Program-made: the position numbers and the translations under genes | Notes under the pieces: model-generated | The model's input: only the letters and a program-made list of their open reading frames with translations | Told to the model about the DNA's origin: nothing | The model's database searches: none | DNA from: Thiohalobacter sp. IOR34 | Lineage (GTDB): Bacteria > Pseudomonadota > Gammaproteobacteria > Thiohalobacterales > Thiohalobacteraceae | Reading direction: 5' to 3' | NCBI RefSeq assembly: GCF_030406045.1 | Contig: NZ_CP128988.1 | Span: forward strand, 62,001 to 126,000 | DNA length: 64,000 nucleotides | Shown here: positions 1-7,874 of the stretch, piece after piece | How the letters are laid out: every line of letters begins with the position of its first letter | Numbering within the stretch: position 1 is the stretch's first letter

Positions 1-50
1 AGCACCAGGTTGATGTACAGCACGCGCCACAGTTGTCCGGGACTGAGCAT
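1..50 (-). CDS. ubiB: UbiB, N-terminal fragment (runs off the window)
   Basis: Only the first 16 complete codons are inside the window. They start at an ATG read leftward and encode MLSPGQLWRVLYINLV. This resembles the start of UbiB, the membrane-linked ABC1/ADCK-family atypical kinase needed for ubiquinone synthesis. No catalytic motif is visible, so the call depends mainly on position: it lies 11 bp after ubiJ in the order ubiE-ubiJ-ubiB, which is widespread in gammaproteobacteria. Confidence 0.7.
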   Translation of the reverse strand, partial: MLSPGQLWRVLYINLV

Positions 51-61
51 CGCGGGCGGCC

Positions 62-691
62 TCAGGCGTCGTCCCGTTGCCGCCGGGCGAGCCGCGTCTC
101 GAGCCGCTTGACCCGCGCCTCCAGCCGGTCGACGTCCTCGCGGCAGCGGTCCACCTCGGCCATGAAGTCCTCGATCTCGTAGCGGGTCGGCAGCAGCCGG
201 GCCTCCTCGCGCAGGTATTCGCCGAGGTCCTGGCGCAGGGTGTCGGCACTGTGCTGCAGGAAGCTGCCGGTCTCGCGCAGCAGCCGGCCGGCCTGGTGGG
301 CGGCGGCGTCGCCCACCAGGCGCGACAGCCATTCCTCCCAGTCGAACTCGAGGCTGGCGAGCAGGGCCTGGAAGCGGTGACCGACGGCGCTGTCGCCGCG
401 GATCTGCACCTCGCCGCCGAACAGGCCCTCGCCGGTCTTGCCGAGTCCCATCCGCGCCAGCGCCAGGGGGGTGCCGCTGATCAGGGTGTCGGGGCTGCCC
501 TCGTAGTTGAGCATCACCGCGATGCGGCCCTCCGCCGGCAGGAAGTAGAGGGTCTGGCCGAGGCCGCGCAGCTCCACGGCGATCACCTTGCCGTCGAGGG
601 CCGTGAGGCCGGCGGCCGCCTCCGGGTCTGCGGCGAGCAGCCCGTCGAGGGCCGCCTCCAGCGCGGCGGTGAACAGGGTGGCGGTGCTCAT
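62..691 (-). CDS. ubiJ: Ubiquinone biosynthesis accessory factor UbiJ (SCP2 domain)
   Basis: Probable UbiJ, the accessory protein of the soluble ubiquinone-synthesis complex. It is thought to hold lipid intermediates in its SCP2 (sterol-carrier) fold rather than to catalyse a step. Residues about 1-125 have the SCP2 layout. Residues about 165-209 are a highly charged Arg/Glu coiled coil, as expected for the C-terminus, and the 209-aa length fits. The gene lies 13 bp after ubiE and 11 bp before ubiB in the same direction, so the three are probably co-transcribed. SCP2 similarity alone would be a weak basis; the neighbours decide the name. Confidence 0.88.
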   Translation of the reverse strand: MSTATLFTAALEAALDGLLAADPEAAAGLTALDGKVIAVELRGLGQTLYFLPAEGRIAVMLNYEGSPDTLISGTPLALARMGLGKTGEGLFGGEVQIRGDSAVGHRFQALLASLEFDWEEWLSRLVGDAAAHQAGRLLRETGSFLQHSADTLRQDLGEYLREEARLLPTRYEIEDFMAEVDRCREDVDRLEARVKRLETRLARRQRDDA

Positions 692-704
692 GCCGGGCTC
701 CGCA

Positions 705-1454
705 TCAGAACTTGAAGCCGCGGTGCAGGGCGACGATGCCGCCGCTCAGGTTGTGGTAGTCGCAGTTCTCGAAGCCGGCCTGCTCCATCATGCCCTTCAG
801 GGTCTCCTGGTCCGGGTGCATGCGGATGGATTCGGCGAGATAGCGGTAGCTGTCGGCATCGTCGGCGATCAGCTTGCCCATCAGCGGCAGGATCTTGAAG
901 GAATAGAGATCGTACAGCGGCTGGAAGGCCGGCACGGTGACCTTGGAGAACTCCAGCACCAGGGCGCGGCCGCCCGGCTTCAGTGCCCGGTACATGGAAT
1001 CCAGGGCGGCCTGCTTGTCGGTGACGTTGCGCAGGCCGAAGGCGATGCTGATGCAGTCGAACTGGTTGTCGGGAAAGGGCAGGCGCTCGGCGTTGGCCAG
1101 CACGTATTCCACGTTGCCGGCGATGCCCTGGTCGAGCAGCCGGTCACGGCCGGCGCGGAGCATGGCGGCGTTGATGTCGGACAGCACCACCAGGCCCTCG
1201 CGGCCGACCAGTCGGGCGAAGCGCGCGGTCAGATCGCCGGTGCCGCCGGCCAGGTCCAGCACCCGGTGGCCGCGGCGCACGCCGCTCATCTCGATGGTGT
1301 AGCGCTTCCACAGACGGTGGATGCCGAGCGACATCAGGTCGTTCATGATGTCGTACTTGTCGGCCACCGAGTCGAACACCGCCCGCACCCGCCGGGCCTT
1401 TTCCTCGACCGGAACCTGCTGGAAGCCGAAGTGGGTGCTCTGCTTGTCGTTCAT
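705..1454 (-). CDS. ubiE: Ubiquinone/menaquinone C-methyltransferase UbiE
   Basis: SAM-dependent methyltransferase for the C-methylation step of ubiquinone (and menaquinone) synthesis. The 249-aa product starts [15 protein letters not shown], matching the family N-terminus. It has the SAM-binding motif [15 protein letters not shown] at about residues 60-74 and the later segment [10 protein letters not shown] typical of UbiE. The frame is open for 13 more codons upstream, to an ATG encoding [10 protein letters not shown] chose the internal ATG because it gives the usual length and conserved start. It leads the ubiE-ubiJ-ubiB operon, 111 bp after the DUF971 gene. Confidence 0.96.
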   Translation of the reverse strand: MNDKQSTHFGFQQVPVEEKARRVRAVFDSVADKYDIMNDLMSLGIHRLWKRYTIEMSGVRRGHRVLDLAGGTGDLTARFARLVGREGLVVLSDINAAMLRAGRDRLLDQGIAGNVEYVLANAERLPFPDNQFDCISIAFGLRNVTDKQAALDSMYRALKPGGRALVLEFSKVTVPAFQPLYDLYSFKILPLMGKLIADDADSYRYLAESIRMHPDQETLKGMMEQAGFENCDYHNLSGGIVALHRGFKF

Positions 1455-1565
1455 GGCCGGATTGTCCTGTGCTGGAGCGGGCCGGCGCCACATGCGGCCG
1501 GCCTCAGGGGCGGCAATACCATACCATTTCCATGGCTGCGGCGGACAGCGCGCCGGCCCGGCGGG

Positions 1566-1937
1566 TCAGATGATCTCGTCCGGGCTGCGGCGCTTGTGGC
1601 CGGCGGCGGCCAGCCGCTCGAGGTAGTCCTGCCAGTGCTGCTCGTAGTTCTTGCCCAGGTCGTAGAGGGTGTCCCAGGCATAGATGCCGGTGTTGTGGTT
1701 GTCGTCGAAGTAGATCTGCACGCCGTAGTTGCCGACCGGCACCACGTTCTCGATGTTGACGTCCTCTTTGCCGACCTGCAGCACGCCCTGGCCCGGTCCG
1801 TGGCCCTGGACCTCGGCAGAGGGCGAATAGACCCGCAGATACTCGGCCGGCAGGTTGAAGCTCTCGCCGCTCTCGAAGCTGATCTCCAGGGTGCGTGACT
1901 TGGTGTGAACCTTGATCTCGGTGGGATGCATGCTCAT
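1566..1937 (-). CDS. DUF971 protein (GBBH-like N-terminal domain)
   Basis: A 123-aa protein made of a single DUF971 domain, related to the small N-terminal domain of gamma-butyrobetaine hydroxylase. Typical features are the segments LEISFESGESFNLPAEYLR and VGNYGVQIYFDDNHNTGIY and the Tyr/Trp-rich tail EQHWQDYLERL. Stand-alone DUF971 proteins are small, often metal- or Fe-S-associated, and their function is not settled. The gene sits between hslU (68 bp upstream) and ubiE, a placement common in gammaproteobacteria. Part of the 3' end is very basic (HKRRSPDEII). Confidence 0.88.
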   Translation of the reverse strand: MSMHPTEIKVHTKSRTLEISFESGESFNLPAEYLRVYSPSAEVQGHGPGQGVLQVGKEDVNIENVVPVGNYGVQIYFDDNHNTGIYAWDTLYDLGKNYEQHWQDYLERLAAAGHKRRSPDEII

Positions 1938-2005
1938 GGGTGTTCCTCGAATCTATGGGTTGGCGGCAGGGGTGTCGTCGGCGGCGGCCCCTGCGCGGGC
2001 GGTTC

Positions 2006-3349
2006 TCAGAGAATGTAACGGCTCAGATCCTCGTCGCCGGCCAGGCTGTCGAGGTGCTGCTCGACGTAGGCGGCGTCGATGCGCAGTGTCTCGCCGGCCT
2101 TGTCCGAGGCCTCGAAGGAGATGGTCTCCAGCAGCCGCTCCATCACCGTGTGCAGGCGCCGGGCGCCGATGTTCTCGGTGCGTTCGTTGACCTCCCATGC
2201 GACCTGGGCGATGCGCTCCACGCCGTCCGGCAGGAACTCCAGGGTCACCCCCTCGGTGGCCAGCAGGGCGCTGTACTGCTCGGTGAGCGAGGCATCCGGC
2301 TCGGTGAGGATGCGCACGAAGTCTTCAGCCTCCAGGGCGTCCAGCTCGACGCGGATCGGCAGCCGGCCCTGCAGCTCGGGGATCAGGTCGGAGGGTTTGG
2401 ACAGATGGAAGGCGCCGGAGGCGATGAACAGGATGTGGTCGGTCTTGACCATGCCGTGCTTGGTGGTCACCGTGCTGCCCTCGACCAGCGGCAGCAGGTC
2501 GCGCTGCACGCCCTCGCGGGAGACGTCGGCGCCGCTGCTGCCCTCGGCGCGCTGGGTGACCTTGTCCAGCTCGTCGAGGAAGACGATGCCGTTCTGTTCG
2601 ACCAGTTCCAGGGCGCGGGTCTTGAGGTCCTCGTCGTTGACCATCTTCGCCGCCTCCTCGTCGCACAGCAGGCGGAAGGCCTCGCGCACCTTCAGCTTGC
2701 GGGTCTTGGTGCGGCCGCCGCCCAGGTTCTGGAACAGCCCCTGCAGCTGGCTGGTCATCTCCTCCATGCCCGGCGGCGCCATGATCTCCACGCCCAGCGG
2801 TGCCTGGGACAGCTCGATCTCGATCTCGCGTTCGTCCAGCCGGCCCTCGCGCAGCATCTTGCGCAGCTTCTGGCGGGTCTCCGTGGCCGTGCCCTCGGCG
2901 GGCGCCGGTTCGCTGAGAAAGCCGCTGCCGCGCGGTTGCGGCAGCAGGGCGTCGAGGATGCGCTCCTCGGCGGCGTCCTCGGCCCGGTGGCGGACCTTCT
3001 CCAGCGCCTGTTCGCGGCTCATCTTGATGGCGGCATCGACCAGGTCGCGGATGATCGACTCCACGTCGCGGCCGACATAGCCGACTTCGGTGAACTTGGT
3101 CGCCTCGACCTTGATGAAGGGGGCGTTGGCCAGCTGTGCCAGGCGGCGCGCGATCTCGGTCTTGCCGACACCGGTCGGGCCGATCATCAGGATGTTCTTG
3201 GGGGTGATCTCGTTGCGCAGCGATTCGTCCACCTGCATCCGCCGCCAGCGGTTGCGCAGGGCGATGGCCACCGCCCGCTTGGCCGCGGCCTGGCCGATGA
3301 TGTGCTTGTCCAGCTCCTGGACGATCTCGCGTGGCGTCATTTCCGACAT
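2006..3349 (-). CDS. hslU: HslU, ATPase subunit of the HslVU protease
   Basis: AAA+ unfoldase that feeds substrates to the HslV peptidase. The 447-aa length is normal. The Walker A motif GPTGVGKTE is at residues 57-65, the Walker B region [11 protein letters not shown] follows the inserted I-domain, and the sensor-2 region contains [16 protein letters not shown]. The C-terminus EDLSRYIL is the conserved tail that docks into HslV. The start lies 4 bp after the hslV stop codon, indicating co-translation of the two subunits. A heat-shock promoter is expected upstream of hslV, but I could not identify one with confidence. Confidence 0.98.
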   Translation of the reverse strand: MSEMTPREIVQELDKHIIGQAAAKRAVAIALRNRWRRMQVDESLRNEITPKNILMIGPTGVGKTEIARRLAQLANAPFIKVEATKFTEVGYVGRDVESIIRDLVDAAIKMSREQALEKVRHRAEDAAEERILDALLPQPRGSGFLSEPAPAEGTATETRQKLRKMLREGRLDEREIEIELSQAPLGVEIMAPPGMEEMTSQLQGLFQNLGGGRTKTRKLKVREAFRLLCDEEAAKMVNDEDLKTRALELVEQNGIVFLDELDKVTQRAEGSSGADVSREGVQRDLLPLVEGSTVTTKHGMVKTDHILFIASGAFHLSKPSDLIPELQGRLPIRVELDALEAEDFVRILTEPDASLTEQYSALLATEGVTLEFLPDGVERIAQVAWEVNERTENIGARRLHTVMERLLETISFEASDKAGETLRIDAAYVEQHLDSLAGDEDLSRYIL

Positions 3350-3353
3350 GGGC

Positions 3354-3899
3354 TCAGCCTTGGTACTCCAGGGTCTCGATGGTCAGGTTGTGGTTGGTGT
3401 AGATGCAGATGTCGGCGGCGATGTGCAGGCCCTTCTCGACGATCTCCCGGGCAGAGAGCTCGGTGTTCTCCAGCAGGGCGCGGGCCGCCGCCTGGGCAAA
3501 GGGGCCGCCGGAGCCGATGGCGATCAGCCCCTCCTCCGGCTCCACCACGTCGCCGTTGCCGGTGATGATCAGCGAGGCATTCTTGTCGGCCACCGCCAGC
3601 AGGGCCTCCAGGCGGCGCAGCATGCGGTCGGTGCGCCAGTCCTTGGCCAGCTCCACGGCGGCCCGGGTCAGGTTGCCGCGGTGGCGTTCCAGCTTGGCCT
3701 CGAAGCGCTCGAAGAGGGTGAAGGCATCCGCCGTGCCGCCGGCGAAGCCGGCCAGCACCTGGTCCTGGAACAGGCGCCGCACCTTGCGGGCATTGCCCTT
3801 CATCACCGTGTTGCCCATGCTCACCTGGCCGTCGCCGCCGATCACCACGCAGCCGTTGCGCCGCAGCGAAAGGATGGTCGTTCCGCGATACTGCTCCAC
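3354..3899 (-). CDS. hslV: HslV, peptidase subunit of the HslVU protease
   Basis: Threonine peptidase of the proteasome-like HslVU complex. I chose a GTG start giving [16 protein letters not shown], 181 aa in all, so that a six-residue propeptide precedes the catalytic Thr (residue 7). This matches homologues that start MEQYRGTT. A GAGG-containing ribosome site lies just upstream. The frame is open to 4007, but that extension has no family similarity and runs into the vapBC promoter. Conserved segments are [29 protein letters not shown] and [14 protein letters not shown]. Confidence 0.96.
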   Translation of the reverse strand: MEQYRGTTILSLRRNGCVVIGGDGQVSMGNTVMKGNARKVRRLFQDQVLAGFAGGTADAFTLFERFEAKLERHRGNLTRAAVELAKDWRTDRMLRRLEALLAVADKNASLIITGNGDVVEPEEGLIAIGSGGPFAQAAARALLENTELSAREIVEKGLHIAADICIYTNHNLTIETLEYQG

Positions 3900-3997
3900 T
3901 GTCCCTGCCTCGTTGCGAAGGGCATCCGATTGTACACCAACGCCCTGGCGCAAAGCAGGGCGAAAGCTGGGGGTATTCAGGCCTTGTGTACGCATCA

Positions 3998-4019
3998 ATA
4001 CGTACATACACTGACGTAT
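3998..4019 (+). promoter_or_regulatory. Putative vapBC operator (inverted repeat)
   Basis: A perfect inverted repeat with 6-bp arms, ATACGT and ACGTAT, separated by 10 bp. It ends 30 bp before the chosen vapB start codon in a locally AT-richer stretch. VapB antitoxins usually autoregulate by binding such palindromes, so this is the best operator candidate. I inferred this from position and symmetry only. Confidence 0.5.
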
Positions 4020-4048
4020 ACTTTAAGTGCATCATGAGCGGAACGAAC

Positions 4049-4246
4049 ATGCGCACGACACTGAACATCAATGATGACCTGCTGCTGGAAGCCCAGCGGT
4101 TGACGGGTCTGAAAGAAAAGACGGCCCTGGTGCGCGAAGGCCTGCGCGCACTGATCGAGCGCGAGAGCGCGCGCCGGCTCGCCCGGCTCGGCGGAACGGA
4201 GCCCGGTCTCGAGGACATCCGCCGGCGGCGCACGGGCACGAAGTGA
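4049..4246 (+). CDS. vapB: VapB-family antitoxin
   Basis: A 65-aa antitoxin beginning MRTTLNINDDLLLEAQRL, the signature of the ribbon-helix-helix-like VapB group, followed by TALVREGLRALIERE. It should bind its own operator through the N-terminus and neutralise VapC through the charged C-terminus (LEDIRRRRTGTK). An in-frame ATG 15 bp upstream would add MSGTN. I preferred the inner ATG because AGCGGAACG precedes it and family members start there. The stop codon overlaps the toxin start in a GTGA motif, implying translational coupling. Confidence 0.9.
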   Translation: MRTTLNINDDLLLEAQRLTGLKEKTALVREGLRALIERESARRLARLGGTEPGLEDIRRRRTGTK

Positions 4247-4614
4247 TCCTGGTCGACACATCGGTCTGGATCGATCATTTCCGGACGGGTGACCCCGGGC
4301 TTGCGGCGCTGCTCGAAGACTGCCGGGTGCTTGCCCACCCCTTCGTCATCGGCGAACTCGCCTGTGGAAACCTCGCCCGCCGCTCCGACATCCTGGGGCT
4401 CCTTCAGGATCTTCCCCAGGCCACGGTGGCGACCGACGCCGAAGTACGTGTCTTCATCGAACGTCACCGATTGATGGGCCGGGGCATCGGTTACGTCGAC
4501 GCGCACCTGCTCTCTTCCGCCGCCCTCACCGAATCCGCGCGCCTCAGGACGCGGGACAAACGCCTGGCCGAACTGGCCGCCGAACTCGGCCTGGCCAACG
4601 CGCCTTCCTCCTGA
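4243..4614 (+). CDS. vapC: VapC-family toxin (PIN-domain ribonuclease)
   Basis: A 123-aa PIN-domain protein starting MILVDTSVWIDHFRTG at a GTG that overlaps the vapB stop by 4 bp. The acidic PIN residues appear present: D5 in VDTS, the Glu in GELACGN, the Asp in GYVDAHLL and the Asp in TRDKRLAEL. VapC toxins are Mg-dependent RNases that cut tRNA or rRNA and stop translation when free of VapB. It is a compact two-gene module between hslV and xerC, two otherwise conserved housekeeping blocks, which fits a mobile toxin-antitoxin insertion. The RNA target is unknown. Confidence 0.92.
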   Translation: MILVDTSVWIDHFRTGDPGLAALLEDCRVLAHPFVIGELACGNLARRSDILGLLQDLPQATVATDAEVRVFIERHRLMGRGIGYVDAHLLSSAALTESARLRTRDKRLAELAAELGLANAPSS

Positions 4615-4689
4615 GCCTATTTCCGACGGGGGTTTTGGGAGCGCCGAGTTGTACTCCGCGTGTGCCGGCTGGCGGTGCTCCCGGAGGGG

Positions 4690-4775
4690 CATTTCCGCCG
4701 GGTGCGGGGGTGGGCATGATCGCGGCCAGGAGGCCGCTCCTACAGGGGTCATTTCCGCCGGGCGCGGGGGTGGGC
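4690..4775. repeat. REP palindrome between two copies of the xerC 3' tail
   Basis: A single GTAG-headed REP palindrome, read on the minus strand (4721-4743), lies between two direct copies of a 26-bp sequence at 4690-4715 and 4750-4775, which differ at one base. The second copy is the real end of xerC; the stop codon is at 4749-4751. The first copy is therefore a duplicated gene tail. A weaker third similarity begins near 4621. Confidence 0.75.
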
Positions 4776-5654
4776 CTTGTCGTAGACCTCGGCCAGGTGC
4801 TGGAAATCCAGGTGGGTATAGACCTGGGTGGTGCTGATGTCGGCGTGGCCGAGCAGTTCCTGCACGGCACGCAGGTCCCCGCTCGATTCCAGCAGGTGGC
4901 TGGCGAAGGAATGACGCAGCATGTGCGGATGGACGTGCTGCGGCAGGCCCTGGCGCTGCGCCCAGCGGGCCAGGCGCTGCTGTACCGAGCGCTGGCCGAG
5001 CCGCCGGCCGTTGCGGCTCACGAACAGGGCCGTTTCCTCGTCGGCGGCGAGCCCGCCGCGGTCGGCCAGCCAGCGTTGCAGGGCGGCGATGGCCTGGCGG
5101 CCGACAGGGACGATGCGCGTCTTGCCGCCCTTGCCCCGCACCGTCACCAGGCCCTGCTTCAGGTCCAGATCGCCCAGCTCCAGGCCGACCAGTTCGGAGA
5201 GCCGCAGCCCCGAGGAATAGACGAGTTCCAGCATGGCCCGGTCGCGGCGGGCCAGCGGATCGTCCTCGCGGATGTCCAGCAGCCGTGCCATCTGGTCGAC
5301 GTCGACCGCTGCCGGCAGGCGTTTCTCGCCCCGCGGTGCGGTCACGTTCTGCGCCGGGTTGTGCCGGAAGCGCCGGTTGTCGAGACGGATCAGGTGGTTG
5401 AAGAAACCACGTATCGCCGACAGCCGGCGCTGGATGCTGCGCCCGGCGAGGCCCCGGCGGTGGCAGCGGGCGGCGAATTCGCGCACCTGGCGGATGTCGA
5501 CCTCCTCCCAGCGCCCGAGGCCGGCGCGCGTGCAGTCCTCGGCGAAGGCCGCAAGATCGCGGCGGTAGGCGCTCAGGGTATGCGGGGACAGGCGGCGCGT
5601 TGCCGTCAGGTGCTGCAGGTAGTCGGCGAGCAGGCGCTGGGCGGTGGCGTTCAT
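4749..5654 (-). CDS. xerC: Site-specific tyrosine recombinase XerC
   Basis: The XerC partner of XerCD, which resolves chromosome dimers at dif. The 301-aa length is normal. The catalytic set is complete: R151 (SSGLRLSEL), K175 in RGKGGK, H244 and R247 (HPHMLRHSF), H270 (LLGHADIS) and nucleophile Y279 (TQVYTHL). The N-terminal core-binding domain occupies about residues 1-105. It follows DUF484 and dapF in the same direction with a 28-bp gap, the usual dapF-DUF484-xerC order. Its 3' end abuts a duplicated REP-bearing segment. Confidence 0.97.
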   Translation of the reverse strand: MNATAQRLLADYLQHLTATRRLSPHTLSAYRRDLAAFAEDCTRAGLGRWEEVDIRQVREFAARCHRRGLAGRSIQRRLSAIRGFFNHLIRLDNRRFRHNPAQNVTAPRGEKRLPAAVDVDQMARLLDIREDDPLARRDRAMLELVYSSGLRLSELVGLELGDLDLKQGLVTVRGKGGKTRIVPVGRQAIAALQRWLADRGGLAADEETALFVSRNGRRLGQRSVQQRLARWAQRQGLPQHVHPHMLRHSFASHLLESSGDLRAVQELLGHADISTTQVYTHLDFQHLAEVYDKAHPRARRK

Positions 5655-5682
5655 GGCCGGGGCCTCGCGGGTGCCGCCGGGG

Positions 5683-6390
5683 TCAGCTGCCCTTCCCCGG
5701 CAGATGCGGCTGCAGGGCGCAGCTCACCAGCTCGCTGAGCTTGGCCAGCAGCTCGGTGTCCATCGCCGGATGGTAGTAGTCGGGGTCGCTGTTGCCGACC
5801 GCCAGCAGGCCGTATTCGGCCGTCTCGCCGAGCGGGATCAGGGCCGCGGAGCGGATGCCGTCGGCGAGTTCGCCGAACAGGTAGTCGAGCTGCTCGGGAC
5901 TCAGCTGGCCGCACAGTGGCCGCACCTGCTGGAAGAAGCGCTCGAAGGCGGCCAGTGCGGGATCGTCCGGGTCCAGGTGGCGGGTCCGCGGCACGCCGCG
6001 CTCGGGGTCCAGGCCGGCCAGCCGCAGGCCCACGGCGTCGGCGCCGAACTCGCTGCCCAGGTGGTCGTGGAGCACGGCGATGGTCTCTTCCAGGGTGCTG
6101 CAGCGCATCAGCGCCAGGGTCAGCCGGTGCAGGTTGGTGAGCAGGGCATCGTTGCTGCGGCCGATCTCGACCAGCTCCAGCAGCTTGCGCCGGTACTGCC
6201 GGTTCTGCTCGCGGAGGACGCCGATCTGGCGCTCGATGAGCGACACGGCGCCATCGGTGGGATGGGGGACGTCCAGCTCGGCGAGCAGCGCGGGGCGCTC
6301 GGCCAGAAACTGTGGATGCCGGCGCAGGAAGTCCTCGACCTGTTCGGCGGAAAGGCCGGCGGCGGCGTGCTCTGGGGATTGGGTGCTCAT
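5683..6390 (-). CDS. DUF484 family protein
   Basis: A 235-aa DUF484 protein. An N-terminal helical part ([18 protein letters not shown]) and a coiled coil ([18 protein letters not shown]) are followed by a GAF-like domain from about residue 85. The family is almost always encoded between dapF and xerC in gammaproteobacteria, as here, but its biochemical role is unknown. Its start overlaps the dapF stop by 4 bp (ATGA), so it is translationally coupled to dapF. A ligand-sensing GAF-type role is inference. Confidence 0.9.
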   Translation of the reverse strand: MSTQSPEHAAAGLSAEQVEDFLRRHPQFLAERPALLAELDVPHPTDGAVSLIERQIGVLREQNRQYRRKLLELVEIGRSNDALLTNLHRLTLALMRCSTLEETIAVLHDHLGSEFGADAVGLRLAGLDPERGVPRTRHLDPDDPALAAFERFFQQVRPLCGQLSPEQLDYLFGELADGIRSAALIPLGETAEYGLLAVGNSDPDYYHPAMDTELLAKLSELVSCALQPHLPGKGS

Positions 6391-7217
6391 AGTTCGATGC
6401 TGCCTTCGAAGACGCTGACCGCCGGTCCCGTCATGTAGACCGGCGCCGCGTCACCCGCCCAGCTTATCACAAGATCGCCGCCCGGCAGCTCGACCTCGAC
6501 CTGTTCGTCGAGCAGTCCCTGCAGCCGGCCGGCGACCACCGCGGCGCAGGCGCCGGTGCCACAGGCCTCGGTCTCGCCGGCGCCGCGCTCATGGACCCGC
6601 AGCCGGATGTGGCCAGGGTCCAGCACCTGCATGAAGCCGACGTTGACCCGCTGCGGGAAGCGCGGGTGGTGTTCGATCAGCGGGCCGAGGCGCGCCACCG
6701 GTGCGGTGTCGACGTCCTCGACCTGGAGCACGGCATGCGGGTTGCCCATCGACAGGGCGCCGATCTGCAGCGCCTCGCCCTCGACCTCCAGCGCATAGCG
6801 CGCGGCGCGCGTCGGGGCCTGGAAGGGGATGTCGGCCGGGTCGAGGCGCGGCGGCCCCATGTCCACCCGCACCTGGCCGTCGGCCTGGATCTGCAGTTCG
6901 ATCAGGCCGCCGCGGGTCTCGACCCGGATCCGGTCGCGGTCGATCAATCCGTGGTCACGGACGAAGCGGGCGAAGCAGCGCGCACCGTTGCCGCACTGCT
7001 CGACCTCGCCGCCGTCGGCATTGAAGATGCGGTAGCGAAAATCGGCGTCCGGCCGCGTGGCCCGTTCCACCAGCAGCACCTGGTCGCAACCGATGCCGCG
7101 CCGCCGGTCGGCGATGAAGCGCACCTGTGCCGGGGTCAGCTCGACCTGCTGGTGAATGGCGTCGAAGACCACGAAATCGTTGCCCAGGCCGTGCATCTTG
7201 GTGAACTGGAGGCGCAT
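6387..7217 (-). CDS. dapF: Diaminopimelate epimerase DapF
   Basis: Interconverts LL- and meso-diaminopimelate for lysine and peptidoglycan synthesis. I chose the ATG giving [19 protein letters not shown], a 276-aa protein; an upstream ATG adds eight unconserved residues. The two catalytic cysteines lie in the conserved contexts [14 protein letters not shown] and [14 protein letters not shown]. It leads the dapF-DUF484-xerC operon. lysA, the next enzyme of the pathway, lies upstream in the same direction but is separated by a 657-bp repeat-filled gap. Confidence 0.97.
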   Translation of the reverse strand: MRLQFTKMHGLGNDFVVFDAIHQQVELTPAQVRFIADRRRGIGCDQVLLVERATRPDADFRYRIFNADGGEVEQCGNGARCFARFVRDHGLIDRDRIRVETRGGLIELQIQADGQVRVDMGPPRLDPADIPFQAPTRAARYALEVEGEALQIGALSMGNPHAVLQVEDVDTAPVARLGPLIEHHPRFPQRVNVGFMQVLDPGHIRLRVHERGAGETEACGTGACAAVVAGRLQGLLDEQVEVELPGGDLVISWAGDAAPVYMTGPAVSVFEGSIEL

Positions 7218-7262
7218 GGAGGGCAAGGATACCGAAGACACTGGTTGGAAGACAGGAGAAGT

Positions 7263-7639
7263 GCGGTCTGCAGGCCGCTCCTACGGGGCATGGCGGCATC
7301 CTGGCAGGAGCGGCCTCCAGGCCGCGATTGGACGGGCATCGCCCGGCCCATTTGCCGCGGCCGGCTGCCCGCGCCTGCGGGCTGGTGGTTGGCTGGCTAG
7401 CCCGGATATTGCGCCAAGGCGGTCTGCATGAACGGCTTCAGGCTGTTCTACAAGGGCGAGGTGGTCGTGAGAGCGTTGCTTGGGCGGGTGCCTTGCGTCT
7501 CGATCGCGGCCTGGAGGCCGCTCCTACGGGGCATGGCGGCACCCTGGTAGGAGCGGCCTCCAGGCCGCGATTGGTCGGGCATCGCCCGGCCCATTTGCCG
7601 CGGCCGGCTGCCCGCGCCTGCGGGTTGGTGGTTGGCTGG
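7263..7639. repeat. Duplicated BIME-like REP module between dapF and lysA
   Basis: Two direct copies of a 134-bp module lie at 7263-7396 and 7506-7639. Each has two head-to-head REP palindromes (CGCGGCCTGGAGGCCGCTCC type with a GTAG/CTAC head) followed by a conserved GC-rich tail. Between the copies, 7397-7420 carries the CCCGGATATTGCGCCA arm of a second repeat family. Most of the 657-bp dapF-lysA gap is this material. I see no gene in it except the remnant described at 7687-7806. Confidence 0.85.
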
Positions 7640-7686
7640 AGAGGGAATGGAAAAATACGCGATCAGGAACACCAGCGCCGACAAGG

Positions 7687-7806
7687 TCATGAAACGTCTT
7701 CGCCCAGCACCGGGGTCAACAGCCAGTCTCTCGGCAGGCCGTTGAGGATGGCGGCAAGCATCATGATGAGCCGGATTCCGAGGCCTTTTGCCAATACGCC
7801 AGCCAT
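7687..7806 (-). pseudogene. Possible remnant of a small membrane-protein gene
   Basis: A 39-codon frame starts MAGVLAKGLGIRLIMMLA and ends in a TGA overlapped by an ATG. A second frame then begins MTLSALVFLIAYFSIPSP and within about 17 codons runs into the REP array. The hydrophobic stretches and the 4-bp coupled overlap look gene-like, but neither product is complete or recognisable. The base composition is also less GC-rich than nearby genes. It may be the broken 5' end of an operon cut by repeat insertion, or chance. Confidence 0.25.
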
Positions 7807-7874
7807 GGTGAATGAAGATTCCCCGCGTTACCGTTCATCGGCACAGCATGCGCCGCAGTTCGGGGATGCCCTTG

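Noticed and set aside
3900-4007. Longer HslV starting upstream at 4007
   Set aside because: The extra residues have no family similarity and overlap the vapBC control region. The GTG start gives the usual length and propeptide.
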